Assembly: GCF_000185305.1 (NCBI RefSeq) | Contig: NZ_GL622200.1 | Span: forward strand, 1,188,608 to 1,252,607 | Direction of reading: 5' to 3' | From: Aggregatibacter segnis ATCC 33393 | GTDB lineage: Bacteria > Pseudomonadota > Gammaproteobacteria > Enterobacterales > Pasteurellaceae | DNA length: 64,000 nt | Part shown: positions 37,493 through 43,963 of the stretch, piece after piece | Numbering within the stretch: position 1 is the stretch's first letter | Layout: every line of letters starts with the position of its first letter | Notes under the pieces: generated by a model | Database searches by the model: none | What the model saw: only the letters and a program-made list of their open reading frames with translations | What the model was told of the DNA's origin: nothing | Program-made: the position numbers and the translations under genes

Positions 37493-37789
37493 TTATTTGC
37501 CCAAATATTTCTCGCGCAACCGGTCGTCAAAGCCTTTTGCCGCCAATAAAAGCAGTTCCAACTCTGATTTCTCAATTGCTACGTGAGAATTCACATCGAA
37601 AACATCAAACCCGTTTGCCGCAATAAAATTAAACGCCTGATTAGCGTCTTCATTGCTGACAAAACGGCTCAACGTGGACGGCGAACATTCCATTTCGTCC
37701 GCGATCTCGCATTGTTTCTGTTTCCAGTATTTGTTCATAACCCGATCTGAAAGTGCTTTTGCGGATCGGGTGAGTTTATTGCGTGCCAT
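37493..37789 (-). CDS. CII-like transcriptional activator
   Basis: The 98-residue protein (MARNKLTRSAKALSDRVMNKYWKQKQCEIADEMECSPSTLSRFVSN) has the helix-turn-helix and size of lambda CII and lies between cro and the antirepressor. CII activates the lysogenic promoters for cI and int. The C-terminus is longer and ends in a helical FDDRLREKYLGK. Confidence 0.85.
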   Translation of the reverse strand: MARNKLTRSAKALSDRVMNKYWKQKQCEIADEMECSPSTLSRFVSNEDANQAFNFIAANGFDVFDVNSHVAIEKSELELLLLAAKGFDDRLREKYLGK

Positions 37790-37809
37790 TGCGCTTGCCT
37801 GTTGTTAGA

Positions 37810-38010
37810 TTAATTCCATACATCGGGACGTAATTCAGCTTTCTTTACGGCTTTTTCGGTGACAGCCTCAATTTTTCTAGCCAAATAAATAGGCGTTTTT
37901 GCTTCGCCTGTTTCAATTTGTCTTAAAAAAGATTTTGAAATACCAATTTTTCTTGCAAAGTCAGCTTTAAATCCGCGGGGGCGATCAGCTAAGTAGTTTT
38001 TAAGTTCCAT
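37810..38010 (-). CDS. Cro-like repressor (YdaS type)
   Basis: The 66-residue HTH protein (MELKNYLADRPRGFKADFARKIGISKSFLRQIETGEAKTPIYLARKIE) is divergent from cI across a 120-base operator region. The fold type is the YdaS/Cro group. GGAGG lies just before the ATG at 38010. It should repress the cI promoter in lytic growth. Confidence 0.88.
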   Translation of the reverse strand: MELKNYLADRPRGFKADFARKIGISKSFLRQIETGEAKTPIYLARKIEAVTEKAVKKAELRPDVWN

Positions 38011-38030
38011 TTCACCTCCGATATTAAAAA

Positions 38031-38110
38031 CTAAATATAGTTTAGCATTACCTAAATACAAAAGTAAATAAAGTTTATTTTTTGCTAGTTTAGCTATTGC
38101 TAAATATCAT
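38031..38110. promoter_or_regulatory. OR-like operators with divergent cro and cI promoters
   Basis: Three related palindromes are visible: CTAAATATAGTTTAG (38031-38045), TTTAGCATTACCTAAA (38041-38056) and TTTAGCTATTGCTAAA (38089-38104). The last lies exactly in the 17-base spacer between TTGCTA (38082-38087) and TATCAT (38105-38110), a plus-strand cI promoter. On the minus strand TTTACT and TAAACT flank the first two and could be the cro promoter. A matching operator recurs at 41089-41104. Confidence 0.75.
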
Positions 38111-38130
38111 TAACAGAATGGGAGGGATGT

Positions 38131-38823
38131 ATGAATCTAGATAAAAATGCGATCACAAAAGTACGGAGAGAAAATCTAAAGAAATGGTTTTCAGATAAGA
38201 CCGTACCTGAAAAAGATAGAAGTTTTGTTTCTCAATTGATAAGCGGAAAAACTCCATCATTTGGGGAAAAGGCTGCAAGAAGATTGGAAAATGAAAATAA
38301 TATGCCTCCGTTCTACTTAGATACTCCCCAGTCAACTGAAAGCATAACATCAAACGTAAAAGAAGTAGGCGCGTTTGACTTATGGGATCGCAACACACCA
38401 CTAAATAGCGATGAATACGCAGTTCCGTTTTATCAAGATATTAGACTTGCTGCTGGAAATGGCTTTGCTGATGATATTGCCGACTATAACAACTTCAAAT
38501 TGCGTTTTTCCAAAGCAACACTACGTAAACAAGGCGTACAGTACGAAAATGCGGTATGTGTGATTGCTGATGGAAATTCAATGGAGCCTGTAATCCCTGA
38601 TGGAACTACTGTAGGCATTGATATGGGAAATAAAGTGATTCGAGACGGCAAAATCTATGCCATCAATCATGGTGGGTTATTGCGAATCAAACTGCTCTAC
38701 AATATGCCAAACAATCAAATAAAAATCCGTAGCTATAACACTGACGAGTACGACGACGAAATAGCCAGTCTTGATGATGTTTCCGTGATTGGCAAGGTGT
38801 TTTGGTACTCGGTGTTGTTGTAG
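38131..38823 (+). CDS. CI-type prophage repressor
   Basis: The 230-residue protein has an N-terminal DNA-binding domain (about 1-60; FVSQLISGKTPSFGEKAARRLEN) and a C-terminal S24/LexA-like autoprotease. Cleavage should occur at Ala108-Gly109 (RLAAGNGF), with nucleophile Ser150 in ADGNSMEPVIPDG and Lys187 in GGLLRIKL. RecA-stimulated self-cleavage would induce the prophage on DNA damage. GGGAGGG precedes the ATG. The gene and the three genes behind it lack uptake signals and are AT-richer than the structural genes. Confidence 0.93.
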   Translation: MNLDKNAITKVRRENLKKWFSDKTVPEKDRSFVSQLISGKTPSFGEKAARRLENENNMPPFYLDTPQSTESITSNVKEVGAFDLWDRNTPLNSDEYAVPFYQDIRLAAGNGFADDIADYNNFKLRFSKATLRKQGVQYENAVCVIADGNSMEPVIPDGTTVGIDMGNKVIRDGKIYAINHGGLLRIKLLYNMPNNQIKIRSYNTDEYDDEIASLDDVSVIGKVFWYSVLL

Positions 38824-38868
38824 TGAGCATAGAAGTTATTTGTAAATACTCAATAAAGTCTAATAAAA

Positions 38869-39921
38869 ATGAACAAAAAAAAGAATAATAATTCCCCAAT
38901 AAAGTTTAGGGCACCCTACAAATCAGGAAAATATCATATATTCCCAACACCAAACATACTTAATATATATAATGAAGAATCCTATGAAAGCACAGTAAGA
39001 TACATTAACTCACTAGACAGTATAATAAAGAATAAGTATAAAAATGTAATCATTAGCTTTGTTGATTGTGAATACATTAAAGCAGCAGCAATGATGATTT
39101 TTTATGCAAAAATAGAAACTATCCTAAAAAAATCCGATGTAAATATATCTATAAAAATGAGCCTAAACAATGAAATTAATAAGTTTATAAAACAAGTAGG
39201 TTTAATTTTTTTATGTGCCAATAGATGCTCAGAAAATGATATTAGAAAAACAAAAGATGGCTATCCAATTATTAATGGAAATGAGGGTGAGTTCAGAGAT
39301 GATATTATTGATTTTATAAAAAATGAAATATATCAAGGAGTGCTAACTGACGAAGAAGAATACACTCTTAGTGACGCAATCCAAGAAGCGATGAGCAATG
39401 TTTATCGTCATGCCTACCCCAAACATACCCCCAGCAATCAAAGACCTTGGTGGTGGATGTGTACAGTTGTAGATGATCAATTATTTCTTCTATTGTACGA
39501 TAAGGGGCAAGGAATTCCCTCTACTTTTACCAAAGGCAATAAGTTATTTGACAAAATTGATTGGGATAGTAGCGACGTAAAATCTGTAATAACGCCGACA
39601 CTAAAACAATATAAATTACCAGAATCTACCAATATAGCAGAACTAATCAAAAATACTAAAGTCTCAGACTCTATTATAATAAGTCTAGCAATGTCTGATG
39701 ACATAACAAGAATGACTGGAAATGACAAATATAAACACGGTCAAGGTAGTAAAAGTATAAAAAAACTTGTTTCTGACAATAAAAATGGTAAGTTATGGGT
39801 GTACAGTAATAGAGGATTACTTTTCTATCAAGATGATAGAACATTGCCTGAACTGTACAATATGAGAAATTCAATTGAAGGCACTTTAGTGCAATGGAAC
39901 ATAAGGATAAAAAATGATTAA
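38869..39921 (+). CDS. STAS-like + HATPase protein of a rex-position cassette
   Basis: The 350-residue soluble protein has an N-terminal STAS-like domain (about 40-115; NVIISFVDCEYIKAAAMMIFYAKIETIL) and a C-terminal GHKL/HATPase domain. Visible ATP-site motifs are the N box Glu173-x3-Asn177 (EAMSNVYRHAYP), the G1 box DKGQGIP (211-217) and a short G2 box HGQGSKS (290-296). There is no phospho-acceptor His box, so it resembles anti-sigma or partner-switch kinases rather than sensor kinases. It starts 45 bases after cI and is probably co-transcribed in the lysogen. The next gene overlaps by eight bases. DNA here is markedly AT-rich. The function is unknown to me. Confidence 0.75.
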   Translation: MNKKKNNNSPIKFRAPYKSGKYHIFPTPNILNIYNEESYESTVRYINSLDSIIKNKYKNVIISFVDCEYIKAAAMMIFYAKIETILKKSDVNISIKMSLNNEINKFIKQVGLIFLCANRCSENDIRKTKDGYPIINGNEGEFRDDIIDFIKNEIYQGVLTDEEEYTLSDAIQEAMSNVYRHAYPKHTPSNQRPWWWMCTVVDDQLFLLLYDKGQGIPSTFTKGNKLFDKIDWDSSDVKSVITPTLKQYKLPESTNIAELIKNTKVSDSIIISLAMSDDITRMTGNDKYKHGQGSKSIKKLVSDNKNGKLWVYSNRGLLFYQDDRTLPELYNMRNSIEGTLVQWNIRIKND

Positions 39922-40282
39922 AACCATTACCATAGTCAATGATTTTTCCCAAAGTCCTTATGGGCGTAACGAAGACGATGTAACTCCTGAAGAATACAAA
40001 AATACAGGGAAAGCATTTAGAGAAACGCTGTTAGCTCCCGCTTTAAGAGATAAAAGCAATGATAAAGTAATCGTCGTCCTTACTGGATATAACCGATATG
40101 GTCGTTCATTTTTAGATGAAGCATTCGGAGGATTAATTAGAAAAGATGGATTTACCTATCAAGAACTTCTAAAACGCTTGGAATACAAACATGATACTGT
40201 AAAAAGTATAGTCAACTTGATTAGTGAACGCCTTGTTAAAGCGGCCAAAGATTTGGGACAGCTTCCAGATGAAGATATTTAA
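39914..40282 (+). CDS. DUF4325 STAS-like protein
   Basis: The 122-residue protein matches the STAS-like DUF4325 family: IVNDFSQSPYGR, then TGKAFRETLLAPAL, KVIVVLTGYNRYGRSFLDEAFGGLIR. The conserved Ser65 before FLDEAFGG is where STAS proteins of partner-switch systems are phosphorylated, which is an analogy and not proven. DUF4325 genes are commonly paired with an HATPase gene. It overlaps both neighbours (8 and 14 bases), so the three products are likely made together. Confidence 0.8.
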   Translation: MIKTITIVNDFSQSPYGRNEDDVTPEEYKNTGKAFRETLLAPALRDKSNDKVIVVLTGYNRYGRSFLDEAFGGLIRKDGFTYQELLKRLEYKHDTVKSIVNLISERLVKAAKDLGQLPDEDI

Positions 40283-40802
40283 GGCTAAGCATATCATATC
40301 AATAGTGCTTATAATGGCAGTTATTGTTCAATTGACAATATATTTTGGTAAATTACTAGATTTAAAAGATAGCATTACTGTATTCACATCATCTATTGTT
40401 ACTGCCGCCGGTTGGTATTGGGCGGCACATTTAAATCATAGAACATTTGAGAGAAGTGAATTTATAAAAAACAAGGATAAATTAACTAATCTTGTCGATT
40501 CTTGTTTTGACAAACTTGATGAATTATTCTCTAAAAGAGAAACTACACCGGAAGACATAGAGATTTTTATAACAGAAAAGACAACTGAAATAGAAAATAA
40601 AGCATCCCAACTGTCTAGAGTATTTAAATCTGAAATTATTTTCCTTACCACAGACACTCTAACAAAGATGAAAAGCTACCCGTTAGATTTATTTGAGAAT
40701 AATAATACGTTCCATGAGAAAAAATCTAAATTACAAAAATTTAGAACTGATGTTCTTGAAGAAATAGATCAAAATTATGAAGAGTGGTTAAAGAAATTAT
40801 AA
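40269..40802 (+). CDS. Two-helix membrane protein with coiled-coil tail, third gene of the cassette
   Basis: The 177-residue protein has two membrane helices (about 8-27 and 36-54, VFTSSIVTAAGWYWAAHL) and a long charged, helical cytosolic part (58-177) rich in Lys and Glu. It resembles no family I recognise. The start at 40269 overlaps the DUF4325 gene by 14 bases. By analogy with RexB it could be an effector that acts on the membrane when the two soluble partners sense infection. That is inference from position only. Confidence 0.7.
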   Translation: MKIFKAKHIISIVLIMAVIVQLTIYFGKLLDLKDSITVFTSSIVTAAGWYWAAHLNHRTFERSEFIKNKDKLTNLVDSCFDKLDELFSKRETTPEDIEIFITEKTTEIENKASQLSRVFKSEIIFLTTDTLTKMKSYPLDLFENNNTFHEKKSKLQKFRTDVLEEIDQNYEEWLKKL

Positions 40803-40821
40803 TTTTTATTTAACCTCCATG

Positions 40822-40842
40822 ACCGCCCTCGAGGCGGTTTTC
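40822..40842 (+). terminator. Terminator after the cI-linked cassette
   Basis: ACCGCC and GGCGGT pair around CTCGA and are followed by TTTTC. It ends the cI transcription unit before the second operator. From here to 41160 there is no gene; the stretch holds an uptake signal, a run of TAGATCT-like repeats (40880-40905), a CRP-like site, an operator and an antitermination-like site. Confidence 0.8.
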
Positions 40843-40970
40843 TTTTGCCCATCTACCACCAAACTCCCCTCATGTAAATCTATATAGATCTGATTTAGAT
40901 CTAAATAGACCTAAAACACCGCACTTTTCTACCACACTTTTAAAAGCCCTACTTCTCCACTTTCTTTTTT

Positions 40971-40986
40971 TGTGATCTAGGTCACA
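40971..40986. promoter_or_regulatory. Near-perfect CRP binding site
   Basis: TGTGATCTAGGTCACA fits the CRP consensus TGTGA-N6-TCACA at every conserved base. It lies about 90-105 bases upstream of the rightward early promoter. Binding is inferred from the match. Confidence 0.7.
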
Positions 40987-41034
40987 AATTCAAAAATTAA
41001 TCAAAAATAAATTCATTTAGAAATCAAGATTTTA

Positions 41035-41106
41035 CTAAATAAAAGCAAAAATAAACTAAATTTTACTAAACAAACCCTTTACTAATTATTTAGTATTTGC
41101 TAAATT
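41035..41106 (+). promoter_or_regulatory. OL-like operator and rightward early promoter
   Basis: TTTAGTATTTGCTAAA (41089-41104) has the same half-sites as the operators between cro and cI, and related ACTAAA/TTTACT words repeat from 41035. It overlaps a promoter TTTACT (41078-41083), 17 bases, TAAATT (41101-41106). This would be the counterpart of lambda OL/PL. Confidence 0.7.
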
Positions 41107-41120
41107 ATAGCCATCAAAAC

Positions 41121-41151
41121 GAGATGCACAATCTCGACGCTCTTTAAAAAT
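41121..41151 (+). promoter_or_regulatory. rrn-like antitermination site (boxB hairpin then boxA)
   Basis: GAGAT and ATCTC form a small hairpin (41121-41135), followed by GCTCTTTAAAAATTT, close to the boxA of ribosomal RNA leaders (GCTCTTTAACAATTT). It lies 15-45 bases after the early promoter. The order hairpin-boxA is as in rrn operons, the reverse of lambda nut. Confidence 0.65.
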
Positions 41152-41161
41152 TTGAAACAGG

Positions 41162-41686
41162 TTAGTGATGGGAATTCATGCTCTTATCGAGCTCAGCAAG
41201 AACAACATTGCGAATAAGTGGATTTAACTCATATTTATCATTAGTCCAGCCGTACGAAATAAGTTCTTTTGACAAGAGTTTTTCAATGGCTAGCTGAGTT
41301 CTGTTATCTGGGAAAATAATTCGCTCATTAAGGCAGGACATTGCAAGAACATGTTGCTCTTCTGTTGATAAATTATGAAGTAGATTGATTAATCTAGCTT
41401 GCTCTGAATTAGTTTTTAATGATTCACGCAGTTTTGAAATAATTGATTTGGTCGATTTAGAAATAAGAATCCAAATCATCGTAGAAACCAACGCAAATAT
41501 CAAAGAACCAAAATTGGCAAGAGTGAACCAATCAGGAAAGAATGCCGGTGTTTTAGCGTTGAGATACAACGTTAATTCGGGCGGAATGAACGTAAAGCCA
41601 ACAAACAAGAAAACGAAGAACATAGTCATGTGATTAAAAACTACCTTGGTAAGTATGGTATTAAGTAACTTGGCGTACTCTTCCAT
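41162..41686 (-). CDS. SieB-like superinfection exclusion protein
   Basis: The 174-residue protein has two membrane helices (about 18-38 and 53-76) and a cytosolic C-terminal domain (EEQHVLAMSCLNERIIFPDNRTQLAIEKLLSKELISYGWTNDKYELNPLIRNVV). Layout and length fit the SieB family, which aborts growth of some heteroimmune phages. AGAGGA lies before the ATG. It has its own promoter and is flanked by an 11-base inverted repeat (GAAACAGGTTA at 41154-41164 and TAACCTGTTTC at 41793-41803). It opposes the early transcript. The SieB call is moderate. Confidence 0.6.
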   Translation of the reverse strand: MEEYAKLLNTILTKVVFNHMTMFFVFLFVGFTFIPPELTLYLNAKTPAFFPDWFTLANFGSLIFALVSTMIWILISKSTKSIISKLRESLKTNSEQARLINLLHNLSTEEQHVLAMSCLNERIIFPDNRTQLAIEKLLSKELISYGWTNDKYELNPLIRNVVLAELDKSMNSHH

Positions 41687-41704
41687 GATGTTCCTCTGAT
41701 TAAA

Positions 41705-41750
41705 TTGTAGTCGCAGAGAGCATTATATTCCTCGTTGTAGTCGCATACAA
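41705..41750 (-). promoter_or_regulatory. sieB promoter with paired operator-like repeats
   Basis: On the minus strand TTGTAT (41745-41750) and TATAAT (41722-41727) are separated by 17 bases. TGCGACTACAA occurs twice, 30 bases apart (41735-41745 and 41705-41715), on both sides of the -10. Such a pair suggests a regulator that loops or blocks the promoter. Confidence 0.7.
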
Positions 41751-42009
41751 GAGGGCTTGAGCCTTACAAGCATAAAGAAAGGCGCTCATCATTAACCTGT
41801 TTCGAGTTTTAGACAATTTGATCTCATGCGGGATATAAATTATCGGCTGATTTAAGTCGAGTAACCCCCAAGCAGAAAACTGTGTCGCGTGTTTAACCGA
41901 AAAGAGGTGGTTGGTGAATCAAGGGCAGCGCTGTTTATATCTTTAAGCAATCCTTCGAGGATATGAGGATGGTCGGGGAAACGGCAAACAAGCCCACGGA
42001 CCAGTTAAT
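41751..42009 (+). other. Untranslated stretch before the tRNA
   Basis: No convincing reading frame is present on either strand. A short stem ATCCT-TCG-AGGAT occurs near 41951-41963. The stretch is probably the early-transcript leader. Confidence 0.5.
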
Positions 42010-42086
42010 GTCGCAGTAGTTACAACCGATAGAACGGCGGACTTTTAATCCGTGCGATGGTGGTTTGAATCCACCCTGCGACACCA
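42010..42086 (+). tRNA. tRNA-Lys (UUU)
   Basis: A canonical-length cloverleaf can be drawn: acceptor GTCGCAG/CTGCGAC with A73 and encoded CCA, a short D stem (GTT/AAC), anticodon arm GCGGA-CTTTTAA-TCCGT with anticodon TTT, a five-base variable loop and T stem GGTGG/CCACC. The D loop lacks the usual GG and the T loop reads TTTGAAT instead of TTCGAAT, so it is not standard. It is carried by the prophage. Confidence 0.75.
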
Positions 42087-42087
42087 A

Positions 42088-42161
42088 TTCAAAGCGCATT
42101 CTACACAGACCGATCTAATGAGTGCGCACGGTGAAGGGAATGTTCTTGAGTGCGCTTTGAA
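42088..42161 (+). repeat. 11-bp inverted repeat downstream of the tRNA
   Basis: TTCAAAGCGCA (42088-42098) is the exact complement of TGCGCTTTGAA (42151-42161). The stem would enclose about 52 bases. It may be a processing or regulatory structure ahead of the next gene. Confidence 0.65.
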
Positions 42162-42191
42162 ATGGCAAACATAAAATAAATGAGGTTAAAA

Positions 42192-42659
42192 ATGGAATAT
42201 GTAACGATTTCCAAATCTGAACATGATTTCTTGGTTACCCAAGCCAAGCGAATGAAATTTATTAGCGGTTACAGACCGACACTGATGGAAGAAACGGACA
42301 CTGGAGAATACTCAATTACTGTAAGCACCATGGGAATTATTGACACGCTACGATACAGCAAAGGTATTGAGTGCATCGATCTTGCGATTAAAGATATTCG
42401 AGAAATGCAGCAAGTATTTTGGATTTTTGAACCTACGGAAATCTACGCTGGGCGCACGATTGAAGAAATCCTTAATGAATTTTTTAGCGAAGAAGATCGA
42501 AAAGAAATTTTGAAAGACAATCTTTACGGCCCGGTTGATTTAAACGAAAAATTCCCAGTCAAGGAAGATATAGGAAGTATCGCAGTAGAAAAGACTATCA
42601 AAGAACTACTTGATGAAATGGTGGTTTTTCCTGACGTGGTACTAAGTTCTTATTCATAA
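42192..42659 (+). CDS. Early-arm phage protein, unknown
   Basis: The 155-residue acidic soluble protein (MEYVTISKSEHDFLVTQAKRMKFISGYRPTLMEETDTGEYSITV) is the first clear gene of the rightward early operon. The start at 42192 has GAGG seven bases upstream; an earlier ATG overlaps it. No known motif was found. It sits between two tRNA-like segments. The early position makes an antitermination or host-takeover role possible. Confidence 0.6.
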   Translation: MEYVTISKSEHDFLVTQAKRMKFISGYRPTLMEETDTGEYSITVSTMGIIDTLRYSKGIECIDLAIKDIREMQQVFWIFEPTEIYAGRTIEEILNEFFSEEDRKEILKDNLYGPVDLNEKFPVKEDIGSIAVEKTIKELLDEMVVFPDVVLSSYS

Positions 42660-42667
42660 TTTTAATG

Positions 42668-42788
42668 GCTCTTGTGTTTGCTAATTTCAACGGGAAATTA
42701 GCAGGTTGCCGAAAAGGCGTAACGTTTAATAAAAAAGCGACTTGCTGTTAAAGATTTAGAGGGTTCGATTCCCTCCGAGAGCTAACCA
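42668..42788 (+). ncRNA. Oversized tRNA-like element
   Basis: GCTCTTG (42668-42674) pairs with CGAGAGC (42776-42782) like an acceptor stem, next to a standard T arm GAGGG-TTCGATT-CCCTC and followed by TAACCA. Between them are two perfect hairpins, GCTAATTTC/GAAATTAGC and GTTGCC/GGC-AAC, instead of normal D and anticodon arms. The total of about 115 bases is too long for an ordinary tRNA. A GTT in GCTGTTAAAG might be an anticodon remnant. Confidence 0.45.
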
Positions 42789-42821
42789 ATTTTTTAAACA
42801 TCAACAACGGAGTAAAAAAAC

Positions 42822-43031
42822 ATGAAAACTATCGCAATTTTATTAATGACGATAATTATGATGGCTGGATGTACGCCAATCCAGCAAATGACGTTTGATT
42901 TAAACGGCGAAAGATACACATACAACTGCGTAACATACACTTATCAATCTTGGTCTAGCGTAATGCCTGTGATGTACTCCGATTTTAATCCAATATCATT
43001 ACACGTGAAAAAATTGTGTCACGGCAATTAA
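42822..43031 (+). CDS. Small prophage lipoprotein
   Basis: The 69-residue precursor (MKTIAILLMTIIMMAGCTPIQQM) has a lipobox MAGC. CGGAG lies upstream of the start. The mature 50 residues are Tyr-rich with two Cys (NCVTY, KKLCHGN). Early-region lipoproteins such as lambda Cor alter phage receptors, but no family link was recognised. Confidence 0.6.
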   Translation: MKTIAILLMTIIMMAGCTPIQQMTFDLNGERYTYNCVTYTYQSWSSVMPVMYSDFNPISLHVKKLCHGN

Positions 43032-43277
43032 TATTAATCTTTATCGGTCTTAACAGGGGTTGTTAAGAGGGTCGCGCTGATTTAGTCACAGCGGACACCG
43101 CTCAAGACGAGCTTACTTAATTGGGATGACTACCCGCACTTTTGTTTACTGTCTTAGCCGAGCATGAAGGCTTAAAACTTATGCAGTTTTCATAACTTGG
43201 TTCCTTAGGTTTGCCCGCTGAAATATGCGGGCTTTTTTAACTCCCTTAAGGAGGGCGTAATGAAACTCAAAGAATGC
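43032..43277 (+). ncRNA. Structured untranslated region ending in a strong terminator
   Basis: The stretch has a 7-bp hairpin CTTAACA-GGGGT-TGTTAAG (about 43048-43066) and further stems, no clear gene, an uptake signal, and the terminator GCCCGC/GCGGGC followed by TTTTTT at 43213-43238. It could release a small phage RNA or simply attenuate the early transcript. After it comes a strong ribosome-site-like AAGGAGGG at 43250. Confidence 0.45.
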
Positions 43278-43610
43278 TTAATCTTTTTGCTTGCGATCAA
43301 CCTTAACCCGCTCGGATTGTGGCTTAATAGCCTTGTAGTTAATAATTTTATCAACCAACAAGACCATAATATCCAAAATGATGAAAAACACTTGCCAAGT
43401 ACAAGTTGCAACAGTCAAAAGGAACACGTAAAACAGTACGTAATCAGGTAATGCTGGAAGCGGATGGGTGAGCAAATAATCTATCACCCTTTCCGGCATA
43501 GTTAGCCAACACAGAATAAATGATAAGAACCAAGTACAGATACGCAAAATAACCTCGTCAAAATGAGATTTGAGGACAGAAAAAATGGAAGAAAGTAACG
43601 CTTCCCACAT
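43278..43610 (-). CDS. Small membrane protein in the early arm
   Basis: The 110-residue protein starts at 43610 with AGGAG eight to nine bases upstream (MWEALLSSIFSVLKSHFDEVILRICTWFLSFILCWL). It has two or three hydrophobic helices and a basic tail (KPQSERVKVDRKQKD). It opposes the early transcript, like the SieB-like gene, and could be another exclusion-type membrane protein. A plus-strand frame of 63 codons starting at 43260 overlaps it and also has a good ribosome site, so the call is moderate. Confidence 0.5.
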   Translation of the reverse strand: MWEALLSSIFSVLKSHFDEVILRICTWFLSFILCWLTMPERVIDYLLTHPLPALPDYVLFYVFLLTVATCTWQVFFIILDIMVLLVDKIINYKAIKPQSERVKVDRKQKD

Positions 43611-43683
43611 ATTAAAGCTCCTTTTTTGTTGTGGATAATGACTGGACATCGTTATTTTAAACAACATTAAGGGAGCTTCAAAA

Positions 43684-43872
43684 TGTGATATTGACACCGC
43701 CTCCGTTTATGGCGTGGCTTACGAATATCGCAGTACTCTCCGTCAGGCGCATAACGTATTGACACGCATTACAGAGCAATTTGAATGCGAGCAAGGTAAT
43801 AACTGGCGCGTCCTAAAATATCTTAGAGCTTACGACCCTAAAGCAACGGGTTTTCAGCTAGACATCCTATAA
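43684..43872 (+). pseudogene. Early phage reading frame with broken start
   Basis: After GGGAGCTTCAAA the ATG at 43684 meets TGA at once. One base further a good frame runs 61 codons: CDIDTASVYGVAYEYRSTLRQ... to a stop at 43870-43872. A loss of two bases after the ATG (original Met-Ser-Asp-Ile-Asp) would explain this. A GTG at 43715 might still permit a short product. Confidence 0.5.
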
Positions 43873-43963
43873 AACACCGCAAAATCCGACCGCACTTTTG
43901 AAAAATCGCGTGGCGGATTGTTACATCCAAAATTCAGCAAATTGATTAAAAAGGAAACAAAAA

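Noticed and set aside
40880-40905. TAGATCT-rich repeats as an operator
   Set aside because: They are short, degenerate and AT-rich. The nearby CTAAA-type operator has a matching partner, these do not.
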